A stretch of 23,148 nucleotides of DNA, from positions 1 to 23,148 of the IMG/VR virus record IMGVR_UViG_3300030107_005474. One strand, written 5' to 3'. Under the pieces are notes generated by a model. The model saw nothing but the letters and a program-made list of their open reading frames with translations, had not been told where the DNA came from and did no database searches. This document shows, piece by piece, positions 6,484 through 13,201 of the stretch. Source of the DNA: a virus. Numbering within the stretch: position 1 is the first letter of the stretch; each line of letters opens with the position of its first letter. The position numbers and the translations under genes were made by a program.

Positions 6484-6573
6484 AAGAGAGATAACAAATC
6501 CCTAGGATATCAGGTAGGCAATGCCTTTTAAGACTTAAATGCGCCACATTATCCAAGGGCGCAACTCTCTTTT
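6484..6573 (+). ncRNA. Structured RNA element with predicted pseudoknot
   Basis: AAGAGAG (6484-6490) pairs with CTCTCTT (6565-6571) and encloses a compact fold: hairpins AGGC/GCCT (6516-6526) and TTTAA/TTAAA (6527-6539), a GCGCC/GGCGC hairpin (6541-6562), and GGATA (6505-6509) paired with TATCC (6550-6554) inside that hairpin's loop, giving a pseudoknot. A T run follows the closing stem. The element shares TAGGATA and GCGCC with the preceding element. It matches no RNA family known to me; a riboswitch-like leader of the gene at 6645 or an independent small RNA are both possible. Confidence 0.5.
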
Positions 6574-6644
6574 GCCTTCGAAGCGTCGTTCCTCCTTTCG
6601 GTGTTTCATTACATATAAATTATTAACCCCTTAAATTTATATTT
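6574..6644 (+). promoter_or_regulatory. Leader of the 121-aa gene with anti-Shine-Dalgarno-like tract
   Basis: The leader contains the palindrome CTTCGAAG, then CCTCCTTTC (6591-6599), identical to the anti-Shine-Dalgarno end of 16S rRNA, and TATTAACC (6621-6628), 16 bases before the ATG. Its order (pyrimidine tract, TTTC, TATTAACC, ATG) matches the leader of the gene at 4316. Confidence 0.35.
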
Positions 6645-7010
6645 ATGAACAAACAATTTGAATTAACTGACGAGTATATTAAAAAATTGAAAACACTATT
6701 ACGTATGAAGAAAATTACATCTTATGATGTGGCACACGCCTCTTTTAGAAATGCAAATCAACATTGTATAATTAGTTCTACAGATAAAAGAGAATTAACA
6801 ATTACATTTGTAAATGGAGATGTAAAGAAATTTCCTTCAATTATATCTTTATTAAATGAAGTAAAGATAATTAATAAATGGTATAAAGAAGCTAGAAGAA
6901 AATATATCAAAAGATATTATAAAGTAATAGGAAAATGGAATAGTAGGCATAATAATAAAGCTCCTAAACAAGAGCAATTTCAAGCCTTGATTGAAAAATA
7001 TAATATATGA
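6645..7010 (+). CDS. Hypothetical 121-aa basic protein
   Basis: The product is strongly basic, with a central beta-like segment (about residues 40-65) and a C-terminal Lys/Arg/Tyr-rich helix (about 75-100) that could bind nucleic acid. No family is recognised. It is the first gene of the early run that continues to 10192 and lies directly behind the structured RNA region. Its stop overlaps the next start as ATGA. Confidence 0.7.
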   Translation: MNKQFELTDEYIKKLKTLLRMKKITSYDVAHASFRNANQHCIISSTDKRELTITFVNGDVKKFPSIISLLNEVKIINKWYKEARRKYIKRYYKVIGKWNSRHNNKAPKQEQFQALIEKYNI

Positions 7011-7189
7011 TTATAACTGAAGAGTTAAAACTAAAATCTGACATAAGGACAAGGTGTGCTAATATTATAGTCGCCTTGTACTCTCCTTATGAACAACTAA
7101 CTGAACAACAATTAATTGAAAAAACTGATACATTGTTTCAATATTGTATGTATAACAAACATCCTAAAGATATAAACTTTAATTATTAA
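7007..7189 (+). CDS. Hypothetical 60-aa protein
   Basis: A small soluble, largely helical protein of unknown function, translationally coupled to the gene before it through an ATGA overlap. A TATTAAATAAAATAAAA stretch after its stop serves as the A-rich initiation region of the next gene. Confidence 0.6.
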   Translation: MIITEELKLKSDIRTRCANIIVALYSPYEQLTEQQLIEKTDTLFQYCMYNKHPKDINFNY

Positions 7190-7204
7190 ATAAAATAAAA
7201 TAAA

Positions 7205-7603
7205 ATGGAAAATAGTAGTTTAGACAACATAATAAAGTATAAGGACGAAATAAATCCTGAAGCAATGCAAAATATGATTGATAGTTTACAACAAAAAGTT
7301 TCAACTTTAAATGAAGAAATTAATCATAAAAAACAAGTATTGGAAGATATTAATAAACCAATATTAAAGAAAGAAGATTATAATTTACTTGTAAACGCTA
7401 TAGTAGACGGTATAGATAATACTAGCTTTGAAGAAGGTAATTTTGATTGGGAGCCTGAATTTTGTGGTAAGGAAGTTCAATTAAATTACTTAACTTTTGA
7501 AGGTCAAGAATATTTACTAGAAGCTATTCAAACAGCAATAGAAAGTACATTTAAAATTGTAGAAGAAGAAGACGAACAAGAAAATAGTTTTGAGAATGAA
7601 TAA
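7205..7603 (+). CDS. Hypothetical 132-aa protein with N-terminal coiled coil
   Basis: Residues about 18-52 show heptad-like spacing of hydrophobics with many Gln, Glu and Lys residues, a probable coiled coil. The remainder is acidic and ends in a run of Glu and Asp. The start is preceded by TAAAA repeats, typical of Bacteroidota initiation sites. Function unknown; acidic, DNA-mimic-like small proteins in early phage regions sometimes inhibit host enzymes. Confidence 0.7.
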   Translation: MENSSLDNIIKYKDEINPEAMQNMIDSLQQKVSTLNEEINHKKQVLEDINKPILKKEDYNLLVNAIVDGIDNTSFEEGNFDWEPEFCGKEVQLNYLTFEGQEYLLEAIQTAIESTFKIVEEEDEQENSFENE

Positions 7604-7793
7604 TCTTAATTACGAAGATTGGGTAAAAGCTACGTATCAACATTGTGATGACCCTACAGAACACAATGAAAAAGAAAATAATGAAGGCATAAGTATAGAC
7701 GATATAGATGTAGACTTATGCTTACAATTCATAGAAGACCATAATATGATGGAAACATTTTATGACTGGGCAGATATAAATCCTAATAAATAA
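7596..7793 (+). CDS. Hypothetical 65-aa acidic protein
   Basis: The ATG at 7596 is preferred over an in-frame TTG two codons upstream; it overlaps the previous stop by eight bases. The product is very acidic (Asp and Glu throughout) with the repeated pattern DDIDVD in the middle. No family is recognised. Acidity and position make a host-protein inhibitor conceivable but unproven. Confidence 0.6.
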   Translation: MNNLNYEDWVKATYQHCDDPTEHNEKENNEGISIDDIDVDLCLQFIEDHNMMETFYDWADINPNK

Positions 7794-7794
7794 T

Positions 7795-7980
7795 ATGGAC
7801 AATTCAACATTCGATAAATTAACACAGAATCTTATTAAAGTAATAAAAGATGAGTTATCTGATAGTCAAACAAATAAAAATGGATTATCAGCTGAATATA
7901 GATTAGGTAAGAATGAAGCTTACTTAAAAATACTTGGAATATTAACAAAAACAATGCAAGATGAAAAATATATCAACTAG
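7795..7980 (+). CDS. Hypothetical 61-aa protein
   Basis: A soluble, helical small protein. The ATG follows the previous stop by a single base and the 3' end overlaps the DUF932-like gene by 20 bases, so the three are probably co-translated. The segment YRLGKNEAYLKILGIL resembles a pattern common in small phage proteins of unknown role, but I cannot name the family. Confidence 0.6.
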   Translation: MDNSTFDKLTQNLIKVIKDELSDSQTNKNGLSAEYRLGKNEAYLKILGILTKTMQDEKYIN

Positions 7981-8842
7981 TGAAATATTACAATCATGTG
8001 GTCTTAACTGGAATGTAACTAAAGAAAAGTTAATGTATGCAGGAGAGTGTATTCCTGGAGCTAATAATGGATTACATGATACTGATTACTACGCTATAGT
8101 TCGTGAAGACACTGGAAAAGTATTTACTACTGTTAAAGAAGGATATACTCCTACACAAAATAGAACTATTATAGAAACCATGAAAGGTATAGCTGGTAAA
8201 AATGATTTATTAATTACTAAAGCTTTACCAATTAATGGTGGTAGAAAAATAATAGTACAAATGCAAAGACCTGATAATCACGTTGTTATAGGTGGTCAAG
8301 ACACTAAACAATATGTATACGCTATTAACTCTCATGATGGGACATCAGCTTTAAAGTTTGGATTTATGAATCAAGTGGTATTTTGTCAAAATCAATTTGC
8401 TTGGATGAATGCTAATGGACTTAAAGGTTATGTTCATAAACAATCTATTCAAGATAAAGTGAGTAATCTACCAGAGATTCTTAATTTTGATGGACAAGAA
8501 GAAAGAATAGCTCAACTACAAGAGATGAGTTTTAAACGTGTAAATCAAGAACAACTTATACAACTAATTGATTACTTAACTGGTATGGATTCAACACAAT
8601 ATGGTTGGGCTGATAAATACACTACAAGAAAAATGAATATTAGAGACCATCTACAGATGTGTATGGGTAGAGAAACAGCTAGACTAGGTATGAATCAATG
8701 GGGACTTTTTAACGGAGTAACTATGTATACATCTCATTATAAATCTATACCTAATAGACTAAATGGTAGAGAAGAATCTATATATTCTGGTTCAGGTCAG
8801 AAAATGAATGACAAGTCATTTAACTGGTTATTAAATAATTAA
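7961..8842 (+). CDS. DUF932-like phage/plasmid protein (293 aa)
   Basis: The protein resembles the DUF932 family (also known as the phage/plasmid-like protein family TIGR03299). It has an early GYTPTQN-type segment at about residues 58-66, an isolated SHDGTSALKFGF motif at about 123-134, and a VFCQNQF segment soon after, all characteristic of this family. The length agrees. The biochemical role of the family is not established; members occur in phages and conjugative plasmids near recombination genes. The start overlaps the preceding gene by 20 bases. Confidence 0.75.
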   Translation: MKNISTSEILQSCGLNWNVTKEKLMYAGECIPGANNGLHDTDYYAIVREDTGKVFTTVKEGYTPTQNRTIIETMKGIAGKNDLLITKALPINGGRKIIVQMQRPDNHVVIGGQDTKQYVYAINSHDGTSALKFGFMNQVVFCQNQFAWMNANGLKGYVHKQSIQDKVSNLPEILNFDGQEERIAQLQEMSFKRVNQEQLIQLIDYLTGMDSTQYGWADKYTTRKMNIRDHLQMCMGRETARLGMNQWGLFNGVTMYTSHYKSIPNRLNGREESIYSGSGQKMNDKSFNWLLNN

Positions 8843-8844
8843 TT

Positions 8845-9009
8845 ATGAAATGGTATTTAAATATAATAATAACAAATACTAAATCAAAATACATGATAAG
8901 AACATATGGAGATAGTATAATAGTATATAAAAAACTATTTCCGTATGTTTTTATTAAACATCGTGTGTTTGATGATTTAGATAAAGCAATTGAATATATT
9001 AATCAATAA
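8845..9009 (+). CDS. Hypothetical 54-aa protein
   Basis: A short frame starting with ATG at 8845, two bases after the DUF932-like gene. The product is basic and rich in Ile and Tyr, looks like a small beta-beta-alpha domain, and has no signal peptide. It is followed closely by the winged-helix gene. Function unknown. Confidence 0.55.
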   Translation: MKWYLNIIITNTKSKYMIRTYGDSIIVYKKLFPYVFIKHRVFDDLDKAIEYINQ

Positions 9010-9016
9010 TAATTAT

Positions 9017-9262
9017 ATGACAAATTTAGTAGATACACCAAAAAATCAACATGAAGCTGTCTTATGGCATCTTAATGAGTATAACACCATTACATCATGG
9101 GAAGCAATTAAAGAATATGGAGCTACAAGATTATCAGCTATCATATATAATTTGAGAGATGATGGATATATCATTGATACAAATATGCAAACTGCTGAAA
9201 ATAGATTTGGTAGAAAAGTAAGTTATTCAGAATATAAATTAATTAATCATGACAGCAACTGA
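9017..9262 (+). CDS. Winged-helix DNA-binding protein (81 aa)
   Basis: The sequence fits the small winged helix-turn-helix family common in phages: a first helix (HEAVLWHLNEY), a turn with ITSWEAIKEYGATRLSAIIY as helices two and three, then a wing with DDGYIID. Members usually act as transcription regulators or DNA-binding accessory proteins. The start was set at the ATG at 9017; a longer in-frame start inside the preceding gene is less likely. It may regulate the early module, although no operator has been identified. Confidence 0.75.
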   Translation: MTNLVDTPKNQHEAVLWHLNEYNTITSWEAIKEYGATRLSAIIYNLRDDGYIIDTNMQTAENRFGRKVSYSEYKLINHDSN

Positions 9263-9503
9263 AGTTTTAAATTACTTAGAAAAAGAATATGGAGAATGTA
9301 GACACGATGCTTATGCTATGGCAGAAGCTGTAAATCAAACACGTGAAGACATGGACTATGAAGATGAGTGGGACTTATTTCACTTATTAGTAGAAAATAA
9401 ACCTATACCATCTTTACATACACATAGTTATGGGTTCCATACACGAAATGGAAGAGGTATAATAGAAAGAATAAAAAGTTATTATCATGAATATACGGAA
9501 TAG
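9249..9503 (+). CDS. Hypothetical 84-aa acidic protein
   Basis: A soluble protein with an acidic N-terminal two thirds and a His-rich segment at about residues 57-64. It overlaps the previous gene by 14 bases and the next by 17, consistent with a translationally coupled early operon. No known domain. Confidence 0.6.
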   Translation: MTATEVLNYLEKEYGECRHDAYAMAEAVNQTREDMDYEDEWDLFHLLVENKPIPSLHTHSYGFHTRNGRGIIERIKSYYHEYTE

Positions 9504-9609
9504 AATAGCAATTGAAATGTTAACATCTATGTTAGAGTGGAGTGATAGAATCGGCTCTGATGAAATAGATGAAATTAAATCAATAATATCAATTTTAAAA
9601 AATAAATAA
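9487..9609 (+). CDS. Hypothetical 40-aa protein
   Basis: A 40-codon frame starting inside the end of the preceding gene and ending three bases before the next start. It appears to form two amphipathic helices and fills the space exactly, which is the main argument for it being a gene. No function is recognised. Confidence 0.5.
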   Translation: MNIRNRIAIEMLTSMLEWSDRIGSDEIDEIKSIISILKNK

Positions 9610-9611
9610 TT

Positions 9612-9971
9612 ATGGGATTAGACATGTATGCATCAAGACGTGCTCCAATGAGTAAACAAGAAATACACTATTGGAGAAAGCACAATAGACTTCATGGTTG
9701 GATGGAAGAACTATGGAGAGAAAAAACAGGTAATGAATCAGTATTTAACAACGAAGATGTTATTCTAGAATTAATAGACATAACTAATTTAGAAAAGGCT
9801 ATTATTAATGATAATTTACCTGCAACAGAAGGATTTTTCTTTGGAAATGATTCCTATAGTTATGATAAAGATGAATTAAAACAACAAAAAGAAGATGATT
9901 TGCAATTCATAGAAGAAGCTAAACAAGCAATTGAAGAAGGAGATGAAGTTGTATATAGTTCTTGGTGGTAA
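9612..9971 (+). CDS. MGLDMY-type conserved phage protein (119 aa)
   Basis: The protein begins with MGLDMYASRR, followed by a WRKHN-LHGWM segment. This pattern is typical of a widespread but uncharacterised family of small phage and bacterial proteins that start with MGLDMYL and carry a WRK-N-LH-W segment. The C-terminal part is acidic and helical. Its stop overlaps the next start (TAATG). Function unknown; position in the early operon suggests a role in host takeover or DNA metabolism. Confidence 0.7.
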   Translation: MGLDMYASRRAPMSKQEIHYWRKHNRLHGWMEELWREKTGNESVFNNEDVILELIDITNLEKAIINDNLPATEGFFFGNDSYSYDKDELKQQKEDDLQFIEEAKQAIEEGDEVVYSSWW

Positions 9972-10192
9972 TGAAAGAATTTAATTTAAGAAGGCTTATG
10001 GATAGTTGTTGTGTAACAATAGATAATGAATATTATGATGAACTTTATGATTATCTTTTAGATATAGATGTTGATTTAAATACATTAAATATTGATGACT
10101 TAATAGTTAATGGTGTTCAATTTCTTGATAAAGATGAATGTGAAGATTATTATATCCTAAAAGAAACCGACAATGGATGTTGGGTAATATAA
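9971..10192 (+). CDS. Hypothetical 73-aa acidic protein
   Basis: A very acidic protein with repeated Asp and Tyr residues and two adjacent cysteines near the N-terminus. The ATG at 9971 overlaps the previous stop and is preferred over an in-frame GTG a few codons upstream. It is the last gene before the strong terminator at 10199-10219, closing the first early block. No family is recognised. Confidence 0.65.
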   Translation: MKEFNLRRLMDSCCVTIDNEYYDELYDYLLDIDVDLNTLNIDDLIVNGVQFLDKDECEDYYILKETDNGCWVI

Positions 10193-10198
10193 TTATTT

Positions 10199-10219
10199 GG
10201 GGGTCTTTGACCCCCTTTT
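10199..10219 (+). terminator. Strong Rho-independent terminator
   Basis: GGGGGTC (10199-10205), loop TTT and GACCCCC (10209-10215) make a perfect seven-base-pair GC-rich stem, followed by TTTT and a second T run after AA. It separates the small-gene early block from the replication block. Confidence 0.95.
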
Positions 10220-10231
10220 AATTTTTTATAG

Positions 10232-10239
10232 TATATTTA
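10232..10239 (+). promoter_or_regulatory. Possible promoter of the helicase operon (TATATTTA)
   Basis: Seven of eight positions match the Bacteroidota -7 box TAnnTTTG. The box lies between the terminator at 10199-10219 and the helicase ATG, where a promoter is expected. A TTG at 10207-10209 is 22 bases upstream, slightly further than usual. Weak support. Confidence 0.35.
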
Positions 10240-10256
10240 CCATTCAAAATTAAAAT

Positions 10257-11543
10257 ATGGAAGATAGAGAAATAGAAGAAATTCTTCTAGGTAAAATTAT
10301 ATTAGAATCTCATTTATTAGATGAGTATTCTACGTTAATTCATAAAAATTTATTTCAATATCCATTATCAAAAGACATCTTTTCTCTTATGTTAAAATAT
10401 AAGAAAGATGGGAAAACTATAGATTTAGTTACCATGAATGATGGGTTAAAAAATCAACACAGAGAAGCTCCTAGACTATTAGCTTATATTGTGAACAAAG
10501 GACATTCTCCAGCTAGTATGACATCATGTATAGACGCTCTTGAAAACCTTTATCAAAAAAAGAAATTGCTTGCAATATCTCAAAATATAGATAATGGAAT
10601 TAGTAATAGAGAAAATTTACATCATATTATAGCATCTATTGAAAATGAATTATCAAATATAAACATAAGTAAAACTGAGAAGCTAGATGATATACAGCTT
10701 CAAATACAAAATACCTTAGAAGATATTAACAAAAGAATGTCTACAGATGGTTTGTTAGGTATACCTACAGGCTTTCATAAAATTGATAAGTTTACAGGGG
10801 GCTGGCAAGAAACAGATTTAGTAATCATAGGTGGAGCTTCATCTATGGGTAAAACTAGCTTTGCTCTTGCCATTCTTATTAACGCTTGTAAATATTCTGA
10901 TACGCCATCTGTGATATTCTCTTATGAAATGAGTAGTAATCAACTACTAAAAAGACTTATATCTATGGAGTCTGGAGTTAGTAATAGCTATATTATTAAT
11001 GGAACATTAGGAAAAGACGAATTTCTTAAAGTTAATAAAGCTATTGGAGTTATAGAAAAATTACCTATTAATATAGACGAGTGTAATATAACTTCATTGA
11101 AATATCTAACTAATAGAATAAGACAATATGTAAATAAAAAGAAAGTTAAATTAGTTTTAGTTGACTATCTCCAATTAGTTTCATATAGTTCTAAAAATTC
11201 TAACAGAGAACAAGAAGTAAGTAAAGTAGCTAGAACATTAAAGAATTTAGCTAAAGAATTAAATATAACAATAATAGCTTTATCTCAATTAAATCGTGGT
11301 GTAGGAATGAGAGCTATGGGTAAGCCCACTCTTTCCGACCTAAGAGAATCAGGAGAGATAGAACAAGCTTCTGATATTGTTGTATTAATACATAGGCCTG
11401 AATATTATGGAATAAAACATGATGAAGAAGGTAATGATACTAAGGGTATGGCCAACATTATATTTGCTAAAGGTAGAAATATAGGAGTTGGAGAAATACC
11501 TTTAAAATTTAATAGTAGTTTAACCAAATTTGAAAATGTATGA
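10257..11543 (+). CDS. dnaB: Replicative DNA helicase, DnaB family
   Basis: A hexameric RecA-fold 5'-3' helicase that would unwind phage DNA at the fork. The N-terminal DnaB domain spans about residues 1-100 and the ATPase domain about 165-428. Visible motifs: Walker A GASSMGKT at 193-200, SYEMS at 222-226, Walker B LVDYLQL around D303, SQLNR at 343-347 and a KGRN segment near 405 with the probable arginine finger. Length (428) is close to that of bacterial DnaB. No primase or helicase-loader gene is visible, so the phage probably uses host primase; the DnaA domain IV-like protein downstream might help recruitment. It starts a new unit after the terminator and overlaps the next gene by ATGA. 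Confidence 0.95.
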   Translation: MEDREIEEILLGKIILESHLLDEYSTLIHKNLFQYPLSKDIFSLMLKYKKDGKTIDLVTMNDGLKNQHREAPRLLAYIVNKGHSPASMTSCIDALENLYQKKKLLAISQNIDNGISNRENLHHIIASIENELSNINISKTEKLDDIQLQIQNTLEDINKRMSTDGLLGIPTGFHKIDKFTGGWQETDLVIIGGASSMGKTSFALAILINACKYSDTPSVIFSYEMSSNQLLKRLISMESGVSNSYIINGTLGKDEFLKVNKAIGVIEKLPINIDECNITSLKYLTNRIRQYVNKKKVKLVLVDYLQLVSYSSKNSNREQEVSKVARTLKNLAKELNITIIALSQLNRGVGMRAMGKPTLSDLRESGEIEQASDIVVLIHRPEYYGIKHDEEGNDTKGMANIIFAKGRNIGVGEIPLKFNSSLTKFENV

Positions 11544-11692
11544 CATTTAAAAACAAATTTATATTTGGAATGGCTGCCGCTGTTCTTTTAATATATATAT
11601 CTATAACTTTAATCAGCTATATTGCTGCTGGTGTCTTTATTTTTTATGCTGGAAAACATTTTATTAACAAAATTTTGTCATTAAAAAATTAA
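11540..11692 (+). CDS. Small single-pass membrane protein (50 aa)
   Basis: The start overlaps the helicase stop in ATGA, indicating coupled translation. Residues about 8-38 form a long Ala/Ile-rich hydrophobic segment, one long or two short transmembrane helices, flanked by Lys residues. Coupling a membrane peptide to a helicase gene is unusual and could anchor replication at the membrane, but no direct evidence supports this. Confidence 0.65.
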   Translation: MTFKNKFIFGMAAAVLLIYISITLISYIAAGVFIFYAGKHFINKILSLKN

Positions 11693-11730
11693 TTTATATA
11701 TTAGCCAATCACTTAAATAAATAAGTGTAC

Positions 11731-11976
11731 ATGGAGAATATAAAAAATAAGAAAAGTAAATTACAAAAAATTGTTGATGAGATTGCTCATGATTTGGGCA
11801 TCGACAAGCAAACTGTCAGAAATGTATTAACCCTAGTATTTAAAGAAATAGCAATATCACTTATCTTAAAAGGTAAGCCAGTATTGATTAGAAGATTTGT
11901 TAAATTCGTAATAGCATTAAAAGGATATAACAAAATAAAAGAAGATTTAAGTAAAATGAAAACAAGAAAAAAATGA
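11731..11976 (+). CDS. HU/IHF-like DNA-binding protein (81 aa)
   Basis: Resembles the HU/IHF fold: an N-terminal helical part (VDEIAHDLGIDKQTVRNVLTLVF split over about residues 15-40), then KGKPVLIRRFVKF at about 48-60, equivalent to the HU segment G-x-V-x-I-R-x-F-G-x-F. The DNA-intercalating arm with its Pro tip is not evident, so this is a short or divergent member. It would bend or compact DNA and could help replication or recombination. The ATG at 11731 is chosen over a GTG two codons upstream; CACTTA/TAAGTG (11710-11727) forms a small hairpin just ahead. The stop overlaps the next start (ATGA). Confidence 0.7.
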   Translation: MENIKNKKSKLQKIVDEIAHDLGIDKQTVRNVLTLVFKEIAISLILKGKPVLIRRFVKFVIALKGYNKIKEDLSKMKTRKK

Positions 11977-12467
11977 AATTAGAAGATTTAAAGAAAGAAC
12001 TACCATATAAATGGAGAGTTCAATCATCTAAGTACGGAAAGTCTACCTGCGTTGCTTACATAGACGCTAGAGACTGTCAAGACTTATTAGATGAAGTGGT
12101 AGGCCCTGAAAACTGGCAAAGTATATTCTACGAAGAAAATGGATTATTATTTTGTAAAGTAGGCATTTGCTGTGATGGAGTAAAAGCTGGTAAAGGTGGA
12201 GATTCATATTATCAATGGATATGGAAATCTGACACAGGCTCAGAGTCTAATGTAGAAAAAGATAAAGGACATGTATCAGATGCATTTAAACGTGCATGTG
12301 TATCGTGGGGTATAGGTAGATTCTTGTACAGACTACCAATACAAACTCTTAAAACTAAGGAATATAAAGGTAGAGAATATCCTTATGCTCCTGAGAAAGA
12401 TAAAATTATATTTGATGGGGATACATTAACTAAATATATTAATTGGAAAATCAAAAACAATAAATAA
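11973..12467 (+). CDS. Rad52/Rad22-like single-strand annealing protein
   Basis: Single-strand annealing recombinase of the Rad52 superfamily. The diagnostic pieces are YIDARDCQDLLDEVVGP at about residues 29-45, aligned tryptophans (W48, W82) and the C-terminal SDAFKRACVSWGIGRFLY at 102-119, a hallmark of phage Rad52-like proteins. The length (164) fits the minimal annealing core. It would coat resected single strands produced by the exonuclease encoded at 14301-15104 and pair them with homologous DNA, for recombination-dependent replication and repair. Neighbours (SSB-like protein, resolvase and nuclease) complete the pathway. Stop and next start overlap (TAATG). Confidence 0.88.
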   Translation: MKLEDLKKELPYKWRVQSSKYGKSTCVAYIDARDCQDLLDEVVGPENWQSIFYEENGLLFCKVGICCDGVKAGKGGDSYYQWIWKSDTGSESNVEKDKGHVSDAFKRACVSWGIGRFLYRLPIQTLKTKEYKGREYPYAPEKDKIIFDGDTLTKYINWKIKNNK

Positions 12468-12634
12468 TGGCAAATAAAGATAAAGATAAAGATAGTGATA
12501 TCCCATTAAGTCAAAAACCATGGGACCCATCAACAATGACTTATGACCAACTTGGAGAATTTTTAGGAAAAACATTATCTAAACTCCATGAAGAAGAAAT
12601 GAAAAAAATAATAAATAAAAAGAAAAAGAAATGA
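12467..12634 (+). CDS. Hypothetical 55-aa charged protein
   Basis: The frame starts in the stop of the Rad52-like gene (TAATG) and ends in the start of the SSB-like gene (ATGA), so it fits exactly into the operon. The product has a Lys/Asp repeat at the N-terminus, a short middle helix and a run of Lys at the end. It may be an accessory to its neighbours; unknown. Confidence 0.6.
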   Translation: MANKDKDKDSDIPLSQKPWDPSTMTYDQLGEFLGKTLSKLHEEEMKKIINKKKKK

Positions 12635-13194
12635 ATGTATTACCATTTGATTTAAACACTACTAGTCAAAAGACTAAAGAAAAAGTAGATTATTTAAAAG
12701 AGCCAGGAGCTTATAATTGTAAAATAATAAGTATAACTACTTCTGATTTATTAGACAATTATAAAGGTTCACCATTTATTACATTTAATGTAGATGCTAA
12801 TGGAAAACAATCTAGAGTACAAATGTGGGCTGTTAAACAAACTGACAAGCCGTCTACACAAGATTGGAAGAAAAAGCAAATGAAAGACTTTTTAGTGAAT
12901 GCAGGTGTAAAAGATTTTTCTGATGATTCTACAGCTATGAACGAAGCTATAGGAAAAGAATTAATGATTACATTTATATCAGAAGAATATGTTACTACAG
13001 ACAAAGAATCAGGACAACCTGTTATCAGAGAAGCTTTAAAGTATAGATGGAGTAATAAATCAGGAGCTAATTGTTTATATAATCCAGATATGAATAAAAA
13101 ACTATCTGCTGAAGATAAAGACAAATACAGAACTATGGTTGAGGAATACAAAGGTAATGCTAGTGTTCCAGCAGAAGAAGACCTACCGTTCTAA
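12631..13194 (+). CDS. Single-stranded DNA-binding protein-like (187 aa)
   Basis: The core (about residues 20-150) looks like the beta-rich OB-type domain found in phage SSB-like and DUF669-like proteins. The protein ends in an acidic tail closing with EEDLPF (182-187), the same type of C-terminal tip (DDDIPF in bacterial SSB) by which SSB recruits repair and replication partners. It would protect single-stranded DNA for the Rad52-like and exonuclease proteins. It lies between the annealing protein and the resolvase in one operon. The exact family needs a profile search, but the tail is persuasive. Confidence 0.75.
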   Translation: MNVLPFDLNTTSQKTKEKVDYLKEPGAYNCKIISITTSDLLDNYKGSPFITFNVDANGKQSRVQMWAVKQTDKPSTQDWKKKQMKDFLVNAGVKDFSDDSTAMNEAIGKELMITFISEEYVTTDKESGQPVIREALKYRWSNKSGANCLYNPDMNKKLSAEDKDKYRTMVEEYKGNASVPAEEDLPF

Positions 13195-13201
13195 ATAAAC
13201 T

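Noticed and set aside
4466-6644. tRNA genes or CRISPR arrays in the gene-poor region
   Set aside because: No T-loop GTTCRA with matching cloverleaf arms and no evenly spaced repeats were found; the repeats present are pairs only.
6411-7010. Type III toxin-antitoxin system (pseudoknot RNA repeats followed by a ToxN-like toxin)
   Set aside because: The RNA repeats are not short identical units and the 121-aa protein is shorter than ToxN-family toxins and shows no resemblance to them. It remains testable by structure prediction.
12759-13151. A 130-codon minus-strand frame inside the SSB-like gene
   Set aside because: Antisense shadow; the plus-strand frame is coupled to its neighbours and has the EEDLPF tail.
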